Shown: positions 7,954 through 17,364, counted from the first letter of the stretch. The stretch: 55,636 nt of DNA from Oryzomonas sagensis (GCF_008802355.1 NZ_VZRA01000006.1:1-55636); one strand, 5' to 3'. Notes: a model not told the origin generated them from the letters alone. Numbers and translations are program-made.

Positions 7954-9990
7954 ATGAAGAGGCGTTTCCTGATCGCACCCTGTCCGGCGAAATCCTGTTC
8001 ATCGTTCCCGAGCATCTTGTTCGGCATCATTCCCCTGGCGGCCTTTTTCCTCCTTCTCCTCCACCCTGCCCTGCTTCTGGCCGGCACTACCGTGCTGACG
8101 CCGGTCACCCTGCAATTGAAGTGGAAACACCAGTTCCAATTCGCCGGATATTACGCCGCCGTGGAAAAGGGCTACTACCGCGATGCCGGGCTTGTGGTAA
8201 CGCTCCGTGAGGCGACCCAGGGGAGCGACCCCGCTGAGGCGGTCCTGAACGGGGAGGCCCAGTTCGGGGTGGGAGGCAGCTCTCTGGTCCTGCTGCGGGC
8301 TGAGGGGAAACCGGTCGTCGCCCTTGCCGCCATCCTGCAGCATTCGCCCCTAGGCATCCTCTCCCTCAACGCAAACAACATCAGAAACGTCCATGATCTG
8401 GCGGGCAGACGGGTCATGCTTGAACCGATGTCGGCCGAGGTCATGGCGCTCTTCAGGGCGGAGGGGGTACCCGACAACGCGATCAAGGTCGTTCCCCACG
8501 AATTTTCCCTTGAAAAGCTCCTGAACGGCGAGGTTGACGCCGCCTCTGTCTACAGTACGACCGAACCCTATCAGCTCGAAAAACGAAGAATCGCCTATTC
8601 CATCATCTATCCCGAGCGGAGCGGGATCGATTTTTACGGCGATACGCTCTTCACGCGCCGGGAGGTGGTACAAAAGCAGCCCGAAATGGTGCGGCAATTT
8701 CGCGATGCAAGCCTCCGCGGCTGGAAATACGCCCTTGAGCATCAGGACGAAATGATCGACCTCATCCTGAAACGCTACAATACCCACCGCCTCACCCGGG
8801 GGCAGCTTGCCTACGAAGCTGGAGAGCTGCAAAAGCTGATCAGGCCTGACCTGATGGAAGTCGGCTACATGAACCCCGGCCGGTGGCAGCACATCGCCGA
8901 CACCTATTCCCAGTTGGGACTGATCCCGGCAGCGAAACCGTTTCCCCTGGAAAGCTTCCTCCATGCCGGCGAACAGCCACGGCTCCCGGACTGGCTCTAC
9001 GGGACCCTGGGCGCGGCCATGGCGATCATCATCGCCGTCTCTGTGGTCGCTATTCGCTTTCACTACCTTAACGCGGCGCTCAACGATCAGATGCAGTTAC
9101 GCGACAAGGCCGAGGCAAAGCTGCGGAAACTGTCGGCGGCCATTATTCAAAGTCCGGTTTCGATCGTCATCACCGACACGGCCGGCGCAATCGAATACGT
9201 CAACCCCAAGTTCTGCGAGCTTACCGGCTATACGGCGGAGGAGGTCGCCGGCCAGAATCCCCGCATCCTGCGCGGGAGCATCCTGCCCCCCGAATTCTAC
9301 AGCGATCTCTGGCGGACCATCCTCGCCGGAGGACTCTGGCATGGGGAGTTTCTGAACAAGAAGAAGAATGGGGAGTTGTTCTGGGAGCATGCCACCATCG
9401 CCCCCATCTGGGACGCACAGGGTGAGCTCACCAACTTCATCGCCATCAAGGAGGATATCACCGAGCGCAAGACGCTGCAGGAAAAGCTCGATCACATGGC
9501 CCATCACGACGAGTTGACCGGCCTGCCCAACCGGGCGCTCTTCTTTGACAGGATCGGGCGGGCGCTGGCCCATGCCAAAAGGAGTCAGACGGGATTCGCC
9601 CTGCTGTTCGTGGACCTGGATGGTTTCAAGACGATTAACGATACCTACGGGCATGACAGCGGCGATGCGCTGTTGCGGGAGACGGCCCGGCGTCTGGCGG
9701 GATGCGTCAGGGACTCGGATACGGTCGCGCGTATGGGGGGAGACGAATTTGCGGTCATGCTGCTGGATGTTGCCGATCTCGGGCATATCACCCAGGTGGC
9801 GGAGAAGATGCTGACGCTTCTTTCGCTGCCGTTCATGTTCAAAGGGCTCGAGTGCCATGTGGGGGCGAGCATCGGCATCAGCATCTTCCCCCAGGATGGC
9901 GACGCCGTGGACACCCTCATGAACACGGCCGACATGGCCATGTATCGCGTCAAGCAAGGCGCCAAGAACAACTACGCCTTTGCCTCATAA
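7954..9990 (+). CDS. SBP (NMT1/THI5-like) - PAS - GGDEF diguanylate cyclase
   Basis: 678 residues from ATG 7954 (preceded by GGGAG). Order: signal/membrane anchor (~20-42), periplasmic NMT1/SsuA-like binding domain (LKWKHQFQFAGYYAAVEKGYY...), a membrane helix (~342-365), a PAS/PAC domain (VSIVITDTAGAIEYVNP; IKEDITERK), and a C-terminal GGDEF. The active-site motif MGGDEFAVM is intact, and RDSD five residues upstream fits the inhibitory I-site RxxD. It should sense a small ligand outside the cell and make c-di-GMP inside. The ligand is unknown; this SBP type binds pyrimidine precursors or organosulfur compounds. The next gene (pyrD) is convergent. Confidence 0.87.
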   Translation: MKRRFLIAPCPAKSCSSFPSILFGIIPLAAFFLLLLHPALLLAGTTVLTPVTLQLKWKHQFQFAGYYAAVEKGYYRDAGLVVTLREATQGSDPAEAVLNGEAQFGVGGSSLVLLRAEGKPVVALAAILQHSPLGILSLNANNIRNVHDLAGRRVMLEPMSAEVMALFRAEGVPDNAIKVVPHEFSLEKLLNGEVDAASVYSTTEPYQLEKRRIAYSIIYPERSGIDFYGDTLFTRREVVQKQPEMVRQFRDASLRGWKYALEHQDEMIDLILKRYNTHRLTRGQLAYEAGELQKLIRPDLMEVGYMNPGRWQHIADTYSQLGLIPAAKPFPLESFLHAGEQPRLPDWLYGTLGAAMAIIIAVSVVAIRFHYLNAALNDQMQLRDKAEAKLRKLSAAIIQSPVSIVITDTAGAIEYVNPKFCELTGYTAEEVAGQNPRILRGSILPPEFYSDLWRTILAGGLWHGEFLNKKKNGELFWEHATIAPIWDAQGELTNFIAIKEDITERKTLQEKLDHMAHHDELTGLPNRALFFDRIGRALAHAKRSQTGFALLFVDLDGFKTINDTYGHDSGDALLRETARRLAGCVRDSDTVARMGGDEFAVMLLDVADLGHITQVAEKMLTLLSLPFMFKGLECHVGASIGISIFPQDGDAVDTLMNTADMAMYRVKQGAKNNYAFAS

Positions 9991-10014
9991 GGCGACGTGG
10001 TAGTAGGCCTCCAG

Positions 10015-10218
10015 CAGGCTGTTGAAAAGACCTGGTTGTTCAAAAATAGTCAGATCGTCGCACCCGCTAGACAAGCCCCGCGGAGGCGTAGCAGCGCTAC
10101 GCCGCACAATTTCACTCGTGAAATTGGACCGCGAAGGCGCCCGAAGGGTGAGGCCGCAGGCCGAAGTCACAAGGAGGCTTTCGAGGACGCGGCGAGATGG
10201 CTGTTTTTCAACAACCTG
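10015..10218 (-). repeat. MITE-like palindromic repeat, copy 1
   Basis: The ends are imperfect inverted repeats: GGTTGTTCAAAAATAGTC on the left and GGCTGTTTTTCAACAACC on the right. Inside are GGAGGCGTAGCAGCGCTACGCC (palindrome) and AGATCGTCGCACCCG. The right end touches the pyrD stop codon. Other copies are at 11972-12191 and 44070-44207. It has no coding capacity of its own. Confidence 0.85.
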
Positions 10219-11133
10219 TCAGGCCTCCAGAGCCCCGATCAGGCTCTTCACATCTTCAACGCCGTTTTCCGCCAGCCACTTTTCCATGCCTTCAGCGATT
10301 TCCTGAGCAGCCCCCGGATTGATGAAACTGGCGGTCCCGACCTGCACCGCCGTCGCGCCGGCCAGGATGAACTCCAGGGCGTCGCGGGCGTTCATGATGC
10401 CGCCGATGCCGATGATCGGCAAGTTGACCGCCCGGGCCACCTGCCAGACCATGCGCAACGCCACCGGCTTGACCGCCGGGCCCGAGAGGCCGCCGGTGAT
10501 GTTGGCCAGCACGGGCCGACGGCGCTCCAGGTCGATGGCCATGCCGGTCAGGGTGTTGATCAGCGACAGGGCGTCGGCCCCCGCATCGGCGCAAGCCTTG
10601 GCCATGGAGACGATATCCGTGACATTGGGCGAGAGCTTGACGATCAACGGCTTGATGGTGGCCTCGCGGCAGGCCGTGACCACCTGGAAGGCGCACTGGG
10701 GATCGGTACCGAAAACGATGCCCCCCTGCTTGACATTGGGGCAGGAAATATTCACCTCCAACCCGGCGATCTCGGGGATGGCGTCCAAACGGCGGGCCAG
10801 TTCGGCGTACTCGTCGATGGTGTTGCCGAAGAAATTGGCAATGGCCGGGGTGGCGACCGAACGGAGGAAGGGGACCTTTTTCTCGATAAAGGCGTCGATG
10901 CCCACGTTCTGGAGGCCGATGGCATTCAGCATGCCGCCCGGCGTCTCCACGATGCGCGGCGTGGGATTGCCGGCCCGGGGCCTTAAGGACAGCCCCTTGG
11001 TCACGAAGGCGCCGATGGTTGCCAGGTCCACGTATTCCGCAAATTCCTCGCCATAGCCGAAGGTGCCCGAAGCGGTCATCACCGGGTTGCGCAGTTCCAG
11101 CCCCGCAATGGATACAGACAGGTCAGGTTTCAT
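10219..11133 (-). CDS. pyrD: Dihydroorotate dehydrogenase B, catalytic subunit
   Basis: 304 residues. Class 1B signatures are [21 protein letters not shown] (catalytic Cys of class 1), [10 protein letters not shown] and the FMN-binding [14 protein letters not shown]. Oxidises dihydroorotate to orotate and passes electrons to PyrK, hence to NAD. pyrK lies four bases upstream in the same operon. Confidence 0.95.
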   Translation of the reverse strand: MKPDLSVSIAGLELRNPVMTASGTFGYGEEFAEYVDLATIGAFVTKGLSLRPRAGNPTPRIVETPGGMLNAIGLQNVGIDAFIEKKVPFLRSVATPAIANFFGNTIDEYAELARRLDAIPEIAGLEVNISCPNVKQGGIVFGTDPQCAFQVVTACREATIKPLIVKLSPNVTDIVSMAKACADAGADALSLINTLTGMAIDLERRRPVLANITGGLSGPAVKPVALRMVWQVARAVNLPIIGIGGIMNARDALEFILAGATAVQVGTASFINPGAAQEIAEGMEKWLAENGVEDVKSLIGALEA

Positions 11134-11137
11134 GGTT

Positions 11138-11956
11138 TCAGGCCTCCCACTTCAGTTCGGCAGCGTCGAAGACCGGTCCATCGGCGCAGACGCAGCGATA
11201 ATCAGGGGTTTCATTGGAGTGGTGGTGCCCCGGAGTGACACACCCCAGGCAGGCCCCCATGCCGCAGGCCATATACCCCTCAAGGGAGACCTGACAGGGG
11301 ATGTTCCTTTGGGCGGCGATGCCGGCCACGGCGTTCAGCATGCCATGGGGACCGCAGGCGAAGATGCGCGGCGTGCCGTCGCAGGCAGCCAGCCGCCTGA
11401 TCAGGGCCTCGGTCACCAGGCCACATTCCCCCAACGACCCATCCTCGGTGGCCACATAGCACTCCACCCCCAGGCGTTCGAATTCGGTGATGCAGAGGAC
11501 GTCGTCCCGCGTCCTGCCGCCGACGAAGAGCCGCACCGGCGACTGCTTCACCAACTCCTTGGCCAACAGGTAGAGCGGCGCCAGTCCGACCCCCCCGCCC
11601 ACGATGATTTTTTCCTCCCCGGGAGCGCCGAGCTGGAACCCCTTCCCCAAAGGTCCCAAGACATCCAGCAGGTCGGTATCATGCAGCGCCGAAAGCATGC
11701 CGGTCCCCTTCCCCACCACCCGGTAGAGCATCTCCAGGTAGGGCTGGGATGCGGCGCCGGTCTGGGCCGGGGTGTGGACCCCCACGTCGAAGATGCCGAA
11801 AGGGCGCCGCAGGAGCGGATCGATGGCATCATTCACCCGTACCATCACGAACTGCCCCGGTTGGGCCGCGGGGAACTCGGAGGGAGCGGTCATACGCATG
11901 CGCCAGTAGCCGGGCGAGACCTCCACGTTGGATATGATCATGGACTTGAACTGCAT
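11138..11956 (-). CDS. pyrK: Dihydroorotate dehydrogenase electron-transfer subunit
   Basis: 272 residues. FAD-binding [11 protein letters not shown]-binding [17 protein letters not shown] and FACGPHGML, and the C-terminal 2Fe-2S cysteine set [10 protein letters not shown] ... CVCADGPVF. Forms the PyrD2K2 complex. ATG 11956 is preceded by AAGGAGA; the MITE-like repeat copy 2 lies just upstream. Confidence 0.95.
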   Translation of the reverse strand: MQFKSMIISNVEVSPGYWRMRMTAPSEFPAAQPGQFVMVRVNDAIDPLLRRPFGIFDVGVHTPAQTGAASQPYLEMLYRVVGKGTGMLSALHDTDLLDVLGPLGKGFQLGAPGEEKIIVGGGVGLAPLYLLAKELVKQSPVRLFVGGRTRDDVLCITEFERLGVECYVATEDGSLGECGLVTEALIRRLAACDGTPRIFACGPHGMLNAVAGIAAQRNIPCQVSLEGYMACGMGACLGCVTPGHHHSNETPDYRCVCADGPVFDAAELKWEA

Positions 11957-11971
11957 TTATAGTCTCCTTAG

Positions 11972-12191
11972 CAGGTTGTTGAAACACCCAGGTTGTTCAA
12001 AAATAGTCAGATCGTCGCACCCGCTCGACAAGCCCTGCGGAGGCCCTCACCCGGCCTTTGGCCACCCTCTCCCAGAGGGAGAGGGTAACGGTATCCCTTC
12101 TCCCTTGGGGAGAAGGATAGGATGAGGGGCGCTACGCCGCACAAAAGGGCTTTCGAGGATGAAGGCCCGATGGCTGTTTTTCAACAACCTG
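11972..12191 (-). repeat. MITE-like palindromic repeat, copy 2
   Basis: Same terminal sequences as copy 1, but the inner part is interrupted by another repeat (12044-12129). The right end runs into rimI: the last codons (ACAGGTTGTTGA) belong to the repeat, so the repeat supplies the rimI stop. Confidence 0.85.
12044..12129. repeat. Nested repeat inside MITE-like copy 2
   Basis: CCCTCACCC ... GATGAGGGG with inner hairpins CCCTCTCCCAGAGGGAGAGGG and CCTTCTCCCTTGGGGAGAAGG. This is a widespread class of proteobacterial intergenic repeat. It is absent from the other two MITE-like copies, so it inserted later. Confidence 0.75.
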
Positions 12192-12642
12192 TTGAGAGTG
12201 ATTTTTCCATCAACAGCGCGTCCTCCACGCCTTCGTAATACTTCGTCCGCACCCCGGTCCGGGAGAAACCGGACCTCTCGTAGAGGGCGATGGCTGCCCG
12301 ATTGGAGGCGCGGACTTCCAACCTCATGATCCCGGCCTGTTTCCCCTGGGCGATGGCAACGGCATGCTCCAGCAGCGCCCGGGCGATACCCCGTCCCCGC
12401 AGGTGCGGCGCCACGACGATGTCCAGGATCTCGGCCTCTTCGAAAAGCGACATCAGGCAGACATAACCGCCCACCGCGCCTTCGATGACGGCGACGAACG
12501 GAAACGAATAGGGTGACGCAAGTTCGTGCAGGAAATGCTCATGGCGCCAGGGATGGGAAAAGGAGGCCTGCTCGATGGCCAGCACGCTCTCCAGATCGGC
12601 CTTGGTCATGGGACGGATGTCAACGGTTCCCGGTGCAGACAT
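12181..12642 (-). CDS. rimI: Ribosomal protein alanine N-acetyltransferase-like (GNAT)
   Basis: GNAT fold: VAPHLRGRGIARALLEHAV (acetyl-CoA loop), MRLEVRASNRAAIALYERSGF. Start ATG 12642 (MSAPGTVDIRPMTKAD) matches where RimI proteins begin; the longer upstream frame is not family-like. The last residues (STGC) are encoded by the adjoining repeat, so the native C-terminus was replaced by the insertion. Confidence 0.85.
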   Translation of the reverse strand: MSAPGTVDIRPMTKADLESVLAIEQASFSHPWRHEHFLHELASPYSFPFVAVIEGAVGGYVCLMSLFEEAEILDIVVAPHLRGRGIARALLEHAVAIAQGKQAGIMRLEVRASNRAAIALYERSGFSRTGVRTKYYEGVEDALLMEKSLSTGC

Positions 12643-12860
12643 GGAAAAATATGATAGGCAAACAACCGGGTAAAGTAAACGATTTTGTACGGCCAGGGGC
12701 GGCATCGCCGCCCCATGAATCGCCCAGGACCACGCAGGGTGCATATTTCGGCAAAAAGCGCCGTCTGAACGGCAAAACCGGCGTATAATACTATCCAGAG
12801 GCAGAGCACAAGCCGGTTGCGGGAGGCATCGCCGCCGTTTGCCGGCAGAGGAGGTGTGCC

Positions 12861-13223
12861 ATGAAAGGACGTGAGATACTGGCAACCGTCAGGGAGCGGG
12901 CAACAACGGATCACTGCTTCGTCAAGTGGTGGCGCAAGGAAGAGGATTTTCTCGATTACGAACTGCTTGACCGGTTCCTGGAACATGCCACGGAAAGTGA
13001 AGAGATCGGCGGCCTGCAACTATTGACCATGAACGAGATGCGGGATGAAGTCAAACGGGTCGGCGGGACACGGGTGAAGTTCATCCATGAGGCGTCCGGG
13101 GACAAAATCGAATGGGTGCATCGGGCCAAGGAAGGTGTGCGTACCCACATCTGCGCCTATACGCCCGAGGCGTTGATGACGATCTTCGACGTGGAGACCC
13201 ACGGCAATGCGGTCGATTCCTGA
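12861..13223 (+). CDS. Conserved-looking hypothetical protein
   Basis: 120 residues, soluble, charged, with no recognised motif (FVKWWRKEEDFLDYELLDRF; GVRTHICAYTPEALMTIFDVE). GAGGAGG precedes the ATG and a terminator follows, so it is a real one-gene unit. Function unknown. Confidence 0.7.
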   Translation: MKGREILATVRERATTDHCFVKWWRKEEDFLDYELLDRFLEHATESEEIGGLQLLTMNEMRDEVKRVGGTRVKFIHEASGDKIEWVHRAKEGVRTHICAYTPEALMTIFDVETHGNAVDS

Positions 13224-13240
13224 AATACACCCGGACCTGA

Positions 13241-13272
13241 AGGCTGCCGGCCGATGATCGGCAGCCTTTTTT
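13241..13272 (+). terminator. Rho-independent terminator
   Basis: AGGCTGCCG / CGGCAGCCT followed by TTTTTT, ending the gene at 12861-13223. Confidence 0.85.
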
Positions 13273-13344
13273 ATGCCGATGCCCGGCGCGGGACAGCGCC
13301 CAGGAGCATCGACGTCATGCGGCAACCACTGAGGAGAATCCTCC

Positions 13345-14763
13345 ATGACAACCAGCGGCATACCCGACCTGATCATCCTCGGCTCCGGTTCCACCGCCTT
13401 TGCGGGGGCATTGCGCGCCACCTCCCACGGCGCACGGGTGCTCATGTTCGAAAAGAGCGTTCTGGGAGGCACCTGCATCAACTGGGGTTGTATCCCCAGC
13501 AAGACCCTCATCCACGCGGCCCTGTTCAATCACGAGGCCCATCTGGGGATGAGGCTCGGGCTCGGACTTGAGGATGGCAGGCAGGGCGTCGCTTGCGAGG
13601 CGCTCTTCGCCCACCGGGAAAAGGTCGTGCGCACGCTCCGCCAGGAACGCTACCTGGACGTGCTCAAAAACATGTCCGGTCTGGAACTCGTCAAGGGGAC
13701 CGCACGCTTCATCGACCCGCACACCATCGAAGCCAACGACAAACGGTATCGCTCTCCCCGTTTTCTTGTCGCGGTGGGTGGCAAGCCGCGCATCCCCCCT
13801 ATTCCGGGGATCGAAGGGTGCAACTATCTGACGAGCCGGAGCGCCCTGCTGATGAAGGAGCTTCCCCCATCCCTGGTCATCGTGGGGGGCGGCGTCATTG
13901 CCGTCGAACTGGGGCAGATGTACCATCGCCTGGGCTGCCGCGTGACGATCCTCGAACACGGACCGCATCTCTTGCCGACCGTGGAGCGGGAAGCGGCCGA
14001 AGCGCTCCGCGCGGTGCTGGTTGGGGAAGGCATCAAGGTGGTGACGAATGTGACCATCTGTTCGGCCGATCGTGCGGGGGATGTGAATGTACTCTCCGCC
14101 GATGTGTGCGGCAGGCGCCACGAATACACCGCCCAACGACTGCTCCTGGCGGTGGGGACCGGCCCGGCCACGGAAGGGCTCGGCCTGGAACAGGCGAACG
14201 TGGGGACGGACCCGAAGGGCTTTATTGTCACCGATGGGCGCATGCGCACCTCAACCGGCGGCATCTGGGCGGCCGGTGACGTGACCGGCAGGATGCTGAT
14301 CGCCACGGTGGGAGCCCGTCAGGCCATCGTGGCGGTCGACGACATGTTCAACGAGGGGTGCGGCTGCACCATGGATTACCTGTCGGCCCCCATGGCGATC
14401 TTCACGGACCCGGAGATCGGCATGGTGGGCCATACCGAGGAAAGCGCCCGGCAAGCCGGTTTTGAGGTGGCGGTCAACGTCATGCCGGTCAGCGCCATTC
14501 CCAAGGCCCACGTCACCGGCCACACCGCCGGGATGATCAAGATGATCGCCGACCGGCCGACCGGGCGGCTCCTGGGGGTGCATCTGGCCTGCCACCGGGG
14601 GGCGGACCTGATCAACGAGGCGGCCCTGGCCCTGCACCTGAAGGCAACCGTGGCGGATCTGGCCACCACCATGCACGTCTACCCCTCCATCGGCGAAGGG
14701 CTGAAGCTTTGCGCCCAGGGGTTCGACAGGGATATCAGCAGGCTCTCCTGCTGCGCCGAATAA
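13345..14763 (+). CDS. merA: Mercuric reductase-like flavoprotein disulfide oxidoreductase
   Basis: 472 residues. FAD motif LGSGSTAFAGALRA, redox disulfide GGTCINWGCIPSK, NAD(P) motif VIVGGGVIAVELGQ, and GIWAAGDVTGR. The C-terminus LSCCAE has the paired cysteines that in MerA hand Hg(II) to the active site (typical end LSCCAG). No N-terminal NmerA domain. There are no merR, merT or merP genes nearby, so it is an orphan. It may act on mercury or another thiophilic substrate. Confidence 0.8.
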   Translation: MTTSGIPDLIILGSGSTAFAGALRATSHGARVLMFEKSVLGGTCINWGCIPSKTLIHAALFNHEAHLGMRLGLGLEDGRQGVACEALFAHREKVVRTLRQERYLDVLKNMSGLELVKGTARFIDPHTIEANDKRYRSPRFLVAVGGKPRIPPIPGIEGCNYLTSRSALLMKELPPSLVIVGGGVIAVELGQMYHRLGCRVTILEHGPHLLPTVEREAAEALRAVLVGEGIKVVTNVTICSADRAGDVNVLSADVCGRRHEYTAQRLLLAVGTGPATEGLGLEQANVGTDPKGFIVTDGRMRTSTGGIWAAGDVTGRMLIATVGARQAIVAVDDMFNEGCGCTMDYLSAPMAIFTDPEIGMVGHTEESARQAGFEVAVNVMPVSAIPKAHVTGHTAGMIKMIADRPTGRLLGVHLACHRGADLINEAALALHLKATVADLATTMHVYPSIGEGLKLCAQGFDRDISRLSCCAE

Positions 14764-14786
14764 GCATATAAACCGAGAAAAAGCAG

Positions 14787-14930
14787 TTCACCACAAAGAC
14801 ACAAAGGACACAAAGTTACACAAATAGTGATTTCAGTTAGTTATATGATGGCTGGACTCACCTTCTGGGTAACCCCCTTTTTGCCGCTAACTCTTTGAAT
14901 CTTTTGTGCTCTTTGTGCCTTTGTGGTGAA
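14787..14930. repeat. Long inverted repeat between merA-like gene and gabD
   Basis: Left arm TTCACCACAAAGACACAAAG... (14787-14815) pairs with right arm ...CTTTGTGCCTTTGTGGTGAA (14902-14930). The ~87-base interior is unrelated and AT-rich. It lies between convergent genes, so it may act as a two-way terminator or be a MITE. Confidence 0.75.
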
Positions 14931-14952
14931 TGACTGCCCTCTTTAGGATAAA

Positions 14953-16407
14953 TCAGATCCCGCCCATGCAGAGGTACTTGATCTCCAAAAAGTCATCGAC
15001 GCCGTACCGGGACCCCTCCCGGCCGACCCCCGATTCCTTTACCCCGCCGAAGGGGACAACTGCGGACGAGATGAGGCCGGTATTGATGCCGACAATCCCG
15101 TATTCCAGGGCCTCGGCCACCCGCCAGACCCGGCCGATATCCCGGCTGTAGAAGTAGGAGGCAAGCCCGAATTCGGTGTCGTTGGCCATGGCAACCGCTT
15201 CCTCGTCGGTGGTAAAACGGAACAGGGGCGCCAGCGGGCCGAAGGTCTCTTCCCGGGCCACCGCCATGGCAGGGGTGACATCGGCCAGGATGGTGGGCTG
15301 GAAGAAGCTGCCGCCCAGTTCGTGCCGCTTTCCGCCGGCGACGATGCGCGCCCCCTTGGCAAGGGCGTCGGCGATGTGTTCCTCCACCTTCTCCACGGCC
15401 TTCATGTCGATCAGCGGCCCCTGCTGGGTGTCCCCCTTGAGCCCGTCGCCCACTTTCAGCCTGCCCACGGCGGCGGACAATTTTTCGGCAAAGGCGTCGT
15501 AGATGCCGGCCTGCACCAGGAAGCGATTGGTGCAGACGCAGGTCTGGCCGCTGTTGCGATACTTGGAGGCGATAGCCCCTTCCACCGCGGCATCCAGGTC
15601 GGCATCGTCGAACACGATGAAGGGTGCGTTGCCCCCCAACTCCATGGCCACCTTCTTGACCGTCCCGGCGCACTGCTGCATGAGCAGTTTGCCGATTTCC
15701 GTCGAGCCGGTGAAGGTCAGCTTGCGGACGATGGGGTTGGCGGTCATCTCGCCGCCGATGGCGCCGGAGACCCCGGTGACCACGTTGAACACCCCGGCCG
15801 GGATGCCGGCCCGCTCGGCCAGCACGGCCAGGGCCAGGGCAGAATAGGGGGTCTGACTGGCCGGTTTGAGGACCATGGTGCAGCCGACGGCCAGGGCCGG
15901 TCCGGCCTTGCGGGTGATCATGGCGGCGGGGAAGTTCCAGGGGGTGATGGCGGCGCAGACGCCGATCGGTTCCTTGATGACGACGATCCGCTTGTCGTTC
16001 TGCACGGTGGGGATGGTGTCGCCGTAGACCCGCTTTCCCTCCTCGGCGAACCATTCGATGAACGAGGCGGCATAGGCGATCTCGCCCCGGGATTCGGCCA
16101 GCGGCTTGCCCTGTTCGGCGGTCATGAGGATCGCCAGGTCCTCCTGATTTTCCAACAGCAACTCGTACCAGCGGCGCAGGAGCCGGGAACGATCCGCAGC
16201 GGTCCTGGCCCGCCAAGCCGGATAGGCCGCGTTGGCCGCCGCGATGGCGGTGCGGGTCTCGCTTGCGCCCATCCGGGGAACCGTGCCGATGATTTCATCG
16301 GTGGCCGGGTTGTTGACCGAAATGGTGCCGCCGTCCGCGGCATGAAGCCACTGGCCGTCGATATAGCATTGCTGGCGAAAAAGGGTCGGGTCTTGTAAGG
16401 TGAGCAT
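14953..16407 (-). CDS. gabD: Succinate-semialdehyde dehydrogenase (NAD(P)+)
   Basis: 484 residues, full-length aldehyde dehydrogenase. NAD motif FTGSTEIGKLL, catalytic Glu in MELGGNAPFIVF, catalytic Cys in NSGQTCVCTNRF. The GabD-like features KPASQTPYSALALAVLAERAG and GREGSRYG are present. Oxidises succinate semialdehyde to succinate; a related semialdehyde substrate is possible. CGGAGGA precedes the ATG. Confidence 0.87.
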   Translation of the reverse strand: MLTLQDPTLFRQQCYIDGQWLHAADGGTISVNNPATDEIIGTVPRMGASETRTAIAAANAAYPAWRARTAADRSRLLRRWYELLLENQEDLAILMTAEQGKPLAESRGEIAYAASFIEWFAEEGKRVYGDTIPTVQNDKRIVVIKEPIGVCAAITPWNFPAAMITRKAGPALAVGCTMVLKPASQTPYSALALAVLAERAGIPAGVFNVVTGVSGAIGGEMTANPIVRKLTFTGSTEIGKLLMQQCAGTVKKVAMELGGNAPFIVFDDADLDAAVEGAIASKYRNSGQTCVCTNRFLVQAGIYDAFAEKLSAAVGRLKVGDGLKGDTQQGPLIDMKAVEKVEEHIADALAKGARIVAGGKRHELGGSFFQPTILADVTPAMAVAREETFGPLAPLFRFTTDEEAVAMANDTEFGLASYFYSRDIGRVWRVAEALEYGIVGINTGLISSAVVPFGGVKESGVGREGSRYGVDDFLEIKYLCMGGI

Positions 16408-16704
16408 GATGTCAATCCTCCGTCGGGATAGTCAGGGGCACGCCGGCACTGCCGGTGGCTGCTATTTTACCCCAAAGCCTTGTGAAGTAAAGTGTTGTGT
16501 ATACCATTGAAAAAGAGCACATGCGTGGTGCATCATTCCAGAATCCGTGGCGCCTGAACGGCGGAGCGAGCGCCAAGCCGCCTGTGTCATGCGTACTCCG
16601 TCACGGAGAAACCACGTCTGGCACCGTTGAGACAGAGGCATGCCAAGCGAGAAAAGCCGTGAAGGCGTCGCGGATTCTGGCCTCTCTGATTTTGATAATT
16701 CCCC

Positions 16705-16733
16705 TTGACACATTAGACCGACCGGTCTATTTT
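16705..16733 (+). promoter_or_regulatory. Promoter and TetR operator of the redox cluster
   Basis: TTGACA (16705-16710), 17 bases, TATTTT (16728-16733). The spacer contains the palindrome TAGACCGACCGGTCTA (16714-16729), which fits the TAGACC-N4-GGTCTA operator of NemR-type TetR repressors. A bound repressor would block the promoter. Transcription would start at about 16740, next to the second in-frame ATG (16741). Confidence 0.7.
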
Positions 16734-16734
16734 T

Positions 16735-17328
16735 ATGCCCATGAAAAAGAAAGACACACGAGGCGAGATCATCCGCATCGGCACCGAGATGATCGCCCGC
16801 CAAGGATACAACGCCACCGGCATCGACGCCGTTTTGAAAGAGGCCGGCGTCCCCAAGGGGTCGTTCTACCACTACTTCAGGAGCAAGGAAGAGTTCGGCC
16901 TGGCGGTGATCGATCACTTCGCCGAACGCTTCGAGCAACGCATGGAGGAGTTCCTCGGCAACGAGAACCTTGCGCCGCTCGCCCGCATCCGCGATTTTTT
17001 TGAGAGCGGTCTGACGCGCGTGACCCAGAACCAGTGCACCAAGGGGTGCCTGATCGGCAACCTGGGGCAGGAACTGGCCGATCTGAACGAGCGCTTCCGC
17101 GCCCGGCTGGACGAGATCTTCGGCATGTGGCGGGAGCGCTTCGCCGCCTGTCTGCGCGAGGCCCAGAGCCGTGGGGAGCTTTCCGATGCGGTCGATCCGG
17201 CGGTAACGGCCGGTTTCATCCTTTCCGGCTGGGAAGGTGCGATCCTGCGGGCCAAGGTGATGAAATCGCCCCAGCCGATGCGGGACTTCGTCGATCTCCT
17301 CTTCAGCGCCATCCTGGGGCAGAAGTAA
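16735..17328 (+). CDS. TetR/AcrR regulator, NemR-like
   Basis: 197 residues. N-terminal helix-turn-helix: IDAVLKEAGVPKGSFYHYFRSKEEFG. The C-terminal domain has TRVTQNQCTKGCLIGNLGQEL, with cysteines as in TetR_C domains of electrophile sensors. The operator overlaps its own promoter and a related half-palindrome precedes the next gene, so it likely represses itself and the 17.4-21.5 kb cluster until an electrophile or oxidant modifies a cysteine. Start 16735 or 16741 (MKKKDTR). Confidence 0.85.
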   Translation: MPMKKKDTRGEIIRIGTEMIARQGYNATGIDAVLKEAGVPKGSFYHYFRSKEEFGLAVIDHFAERFEQRMEEFLGNENLAPLARIRDFFESGLTRVTQNQCTKGCLIGNLGQELADLNERFRARLDEIFGMWRERFAACLREAQSRGELSDAVDPAVTAGFILSGWEGAILRAKVMKSPQPMRDFVDLLFSAILGQK

Positions 17329-17352
17329 GCCCTTTATTTATTCAAAATATAG

Positions 17353-17364
17353 TTGACCGGTCTA
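17353..17364 (+). promoter_or_regulatory. Second operator-like site
   Basis: TTGACCGGTCTA, 38 bases before the flavin reductase start, shares GACCGGTCTA with the site at 16714-16729. Confidence 0.5.

Noticed and set aside
10015-10218. Possible CRISPR or structured ncRNA gene in the repeated 10.0, 12.0 and 44.1 kb elements
   Set aside because: Only single dispersed copies with terminal inverted repeats, no regular spacers; a MITE-like repeat explains them.
9997-10986. Plus-strand ORF spanning the repeat and pyrD
   Set aside because: Begins in the MITE-like repeat and runs antisense to pyrD; not family-like.
14993-16216. 407-codon second minus-strand frame within gabD
   Set aside because: Repetitive Gly/Arg/Pro-rich composition typical of an out-of-frame shadow; gabD is complete in the other frame.
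16462-16938. 158-codon minus-strand ORF overlapping the TetR promoter
   Set aside because: Covers the TetR promoter/operator and TetR start in antisense; no recognisable protein.
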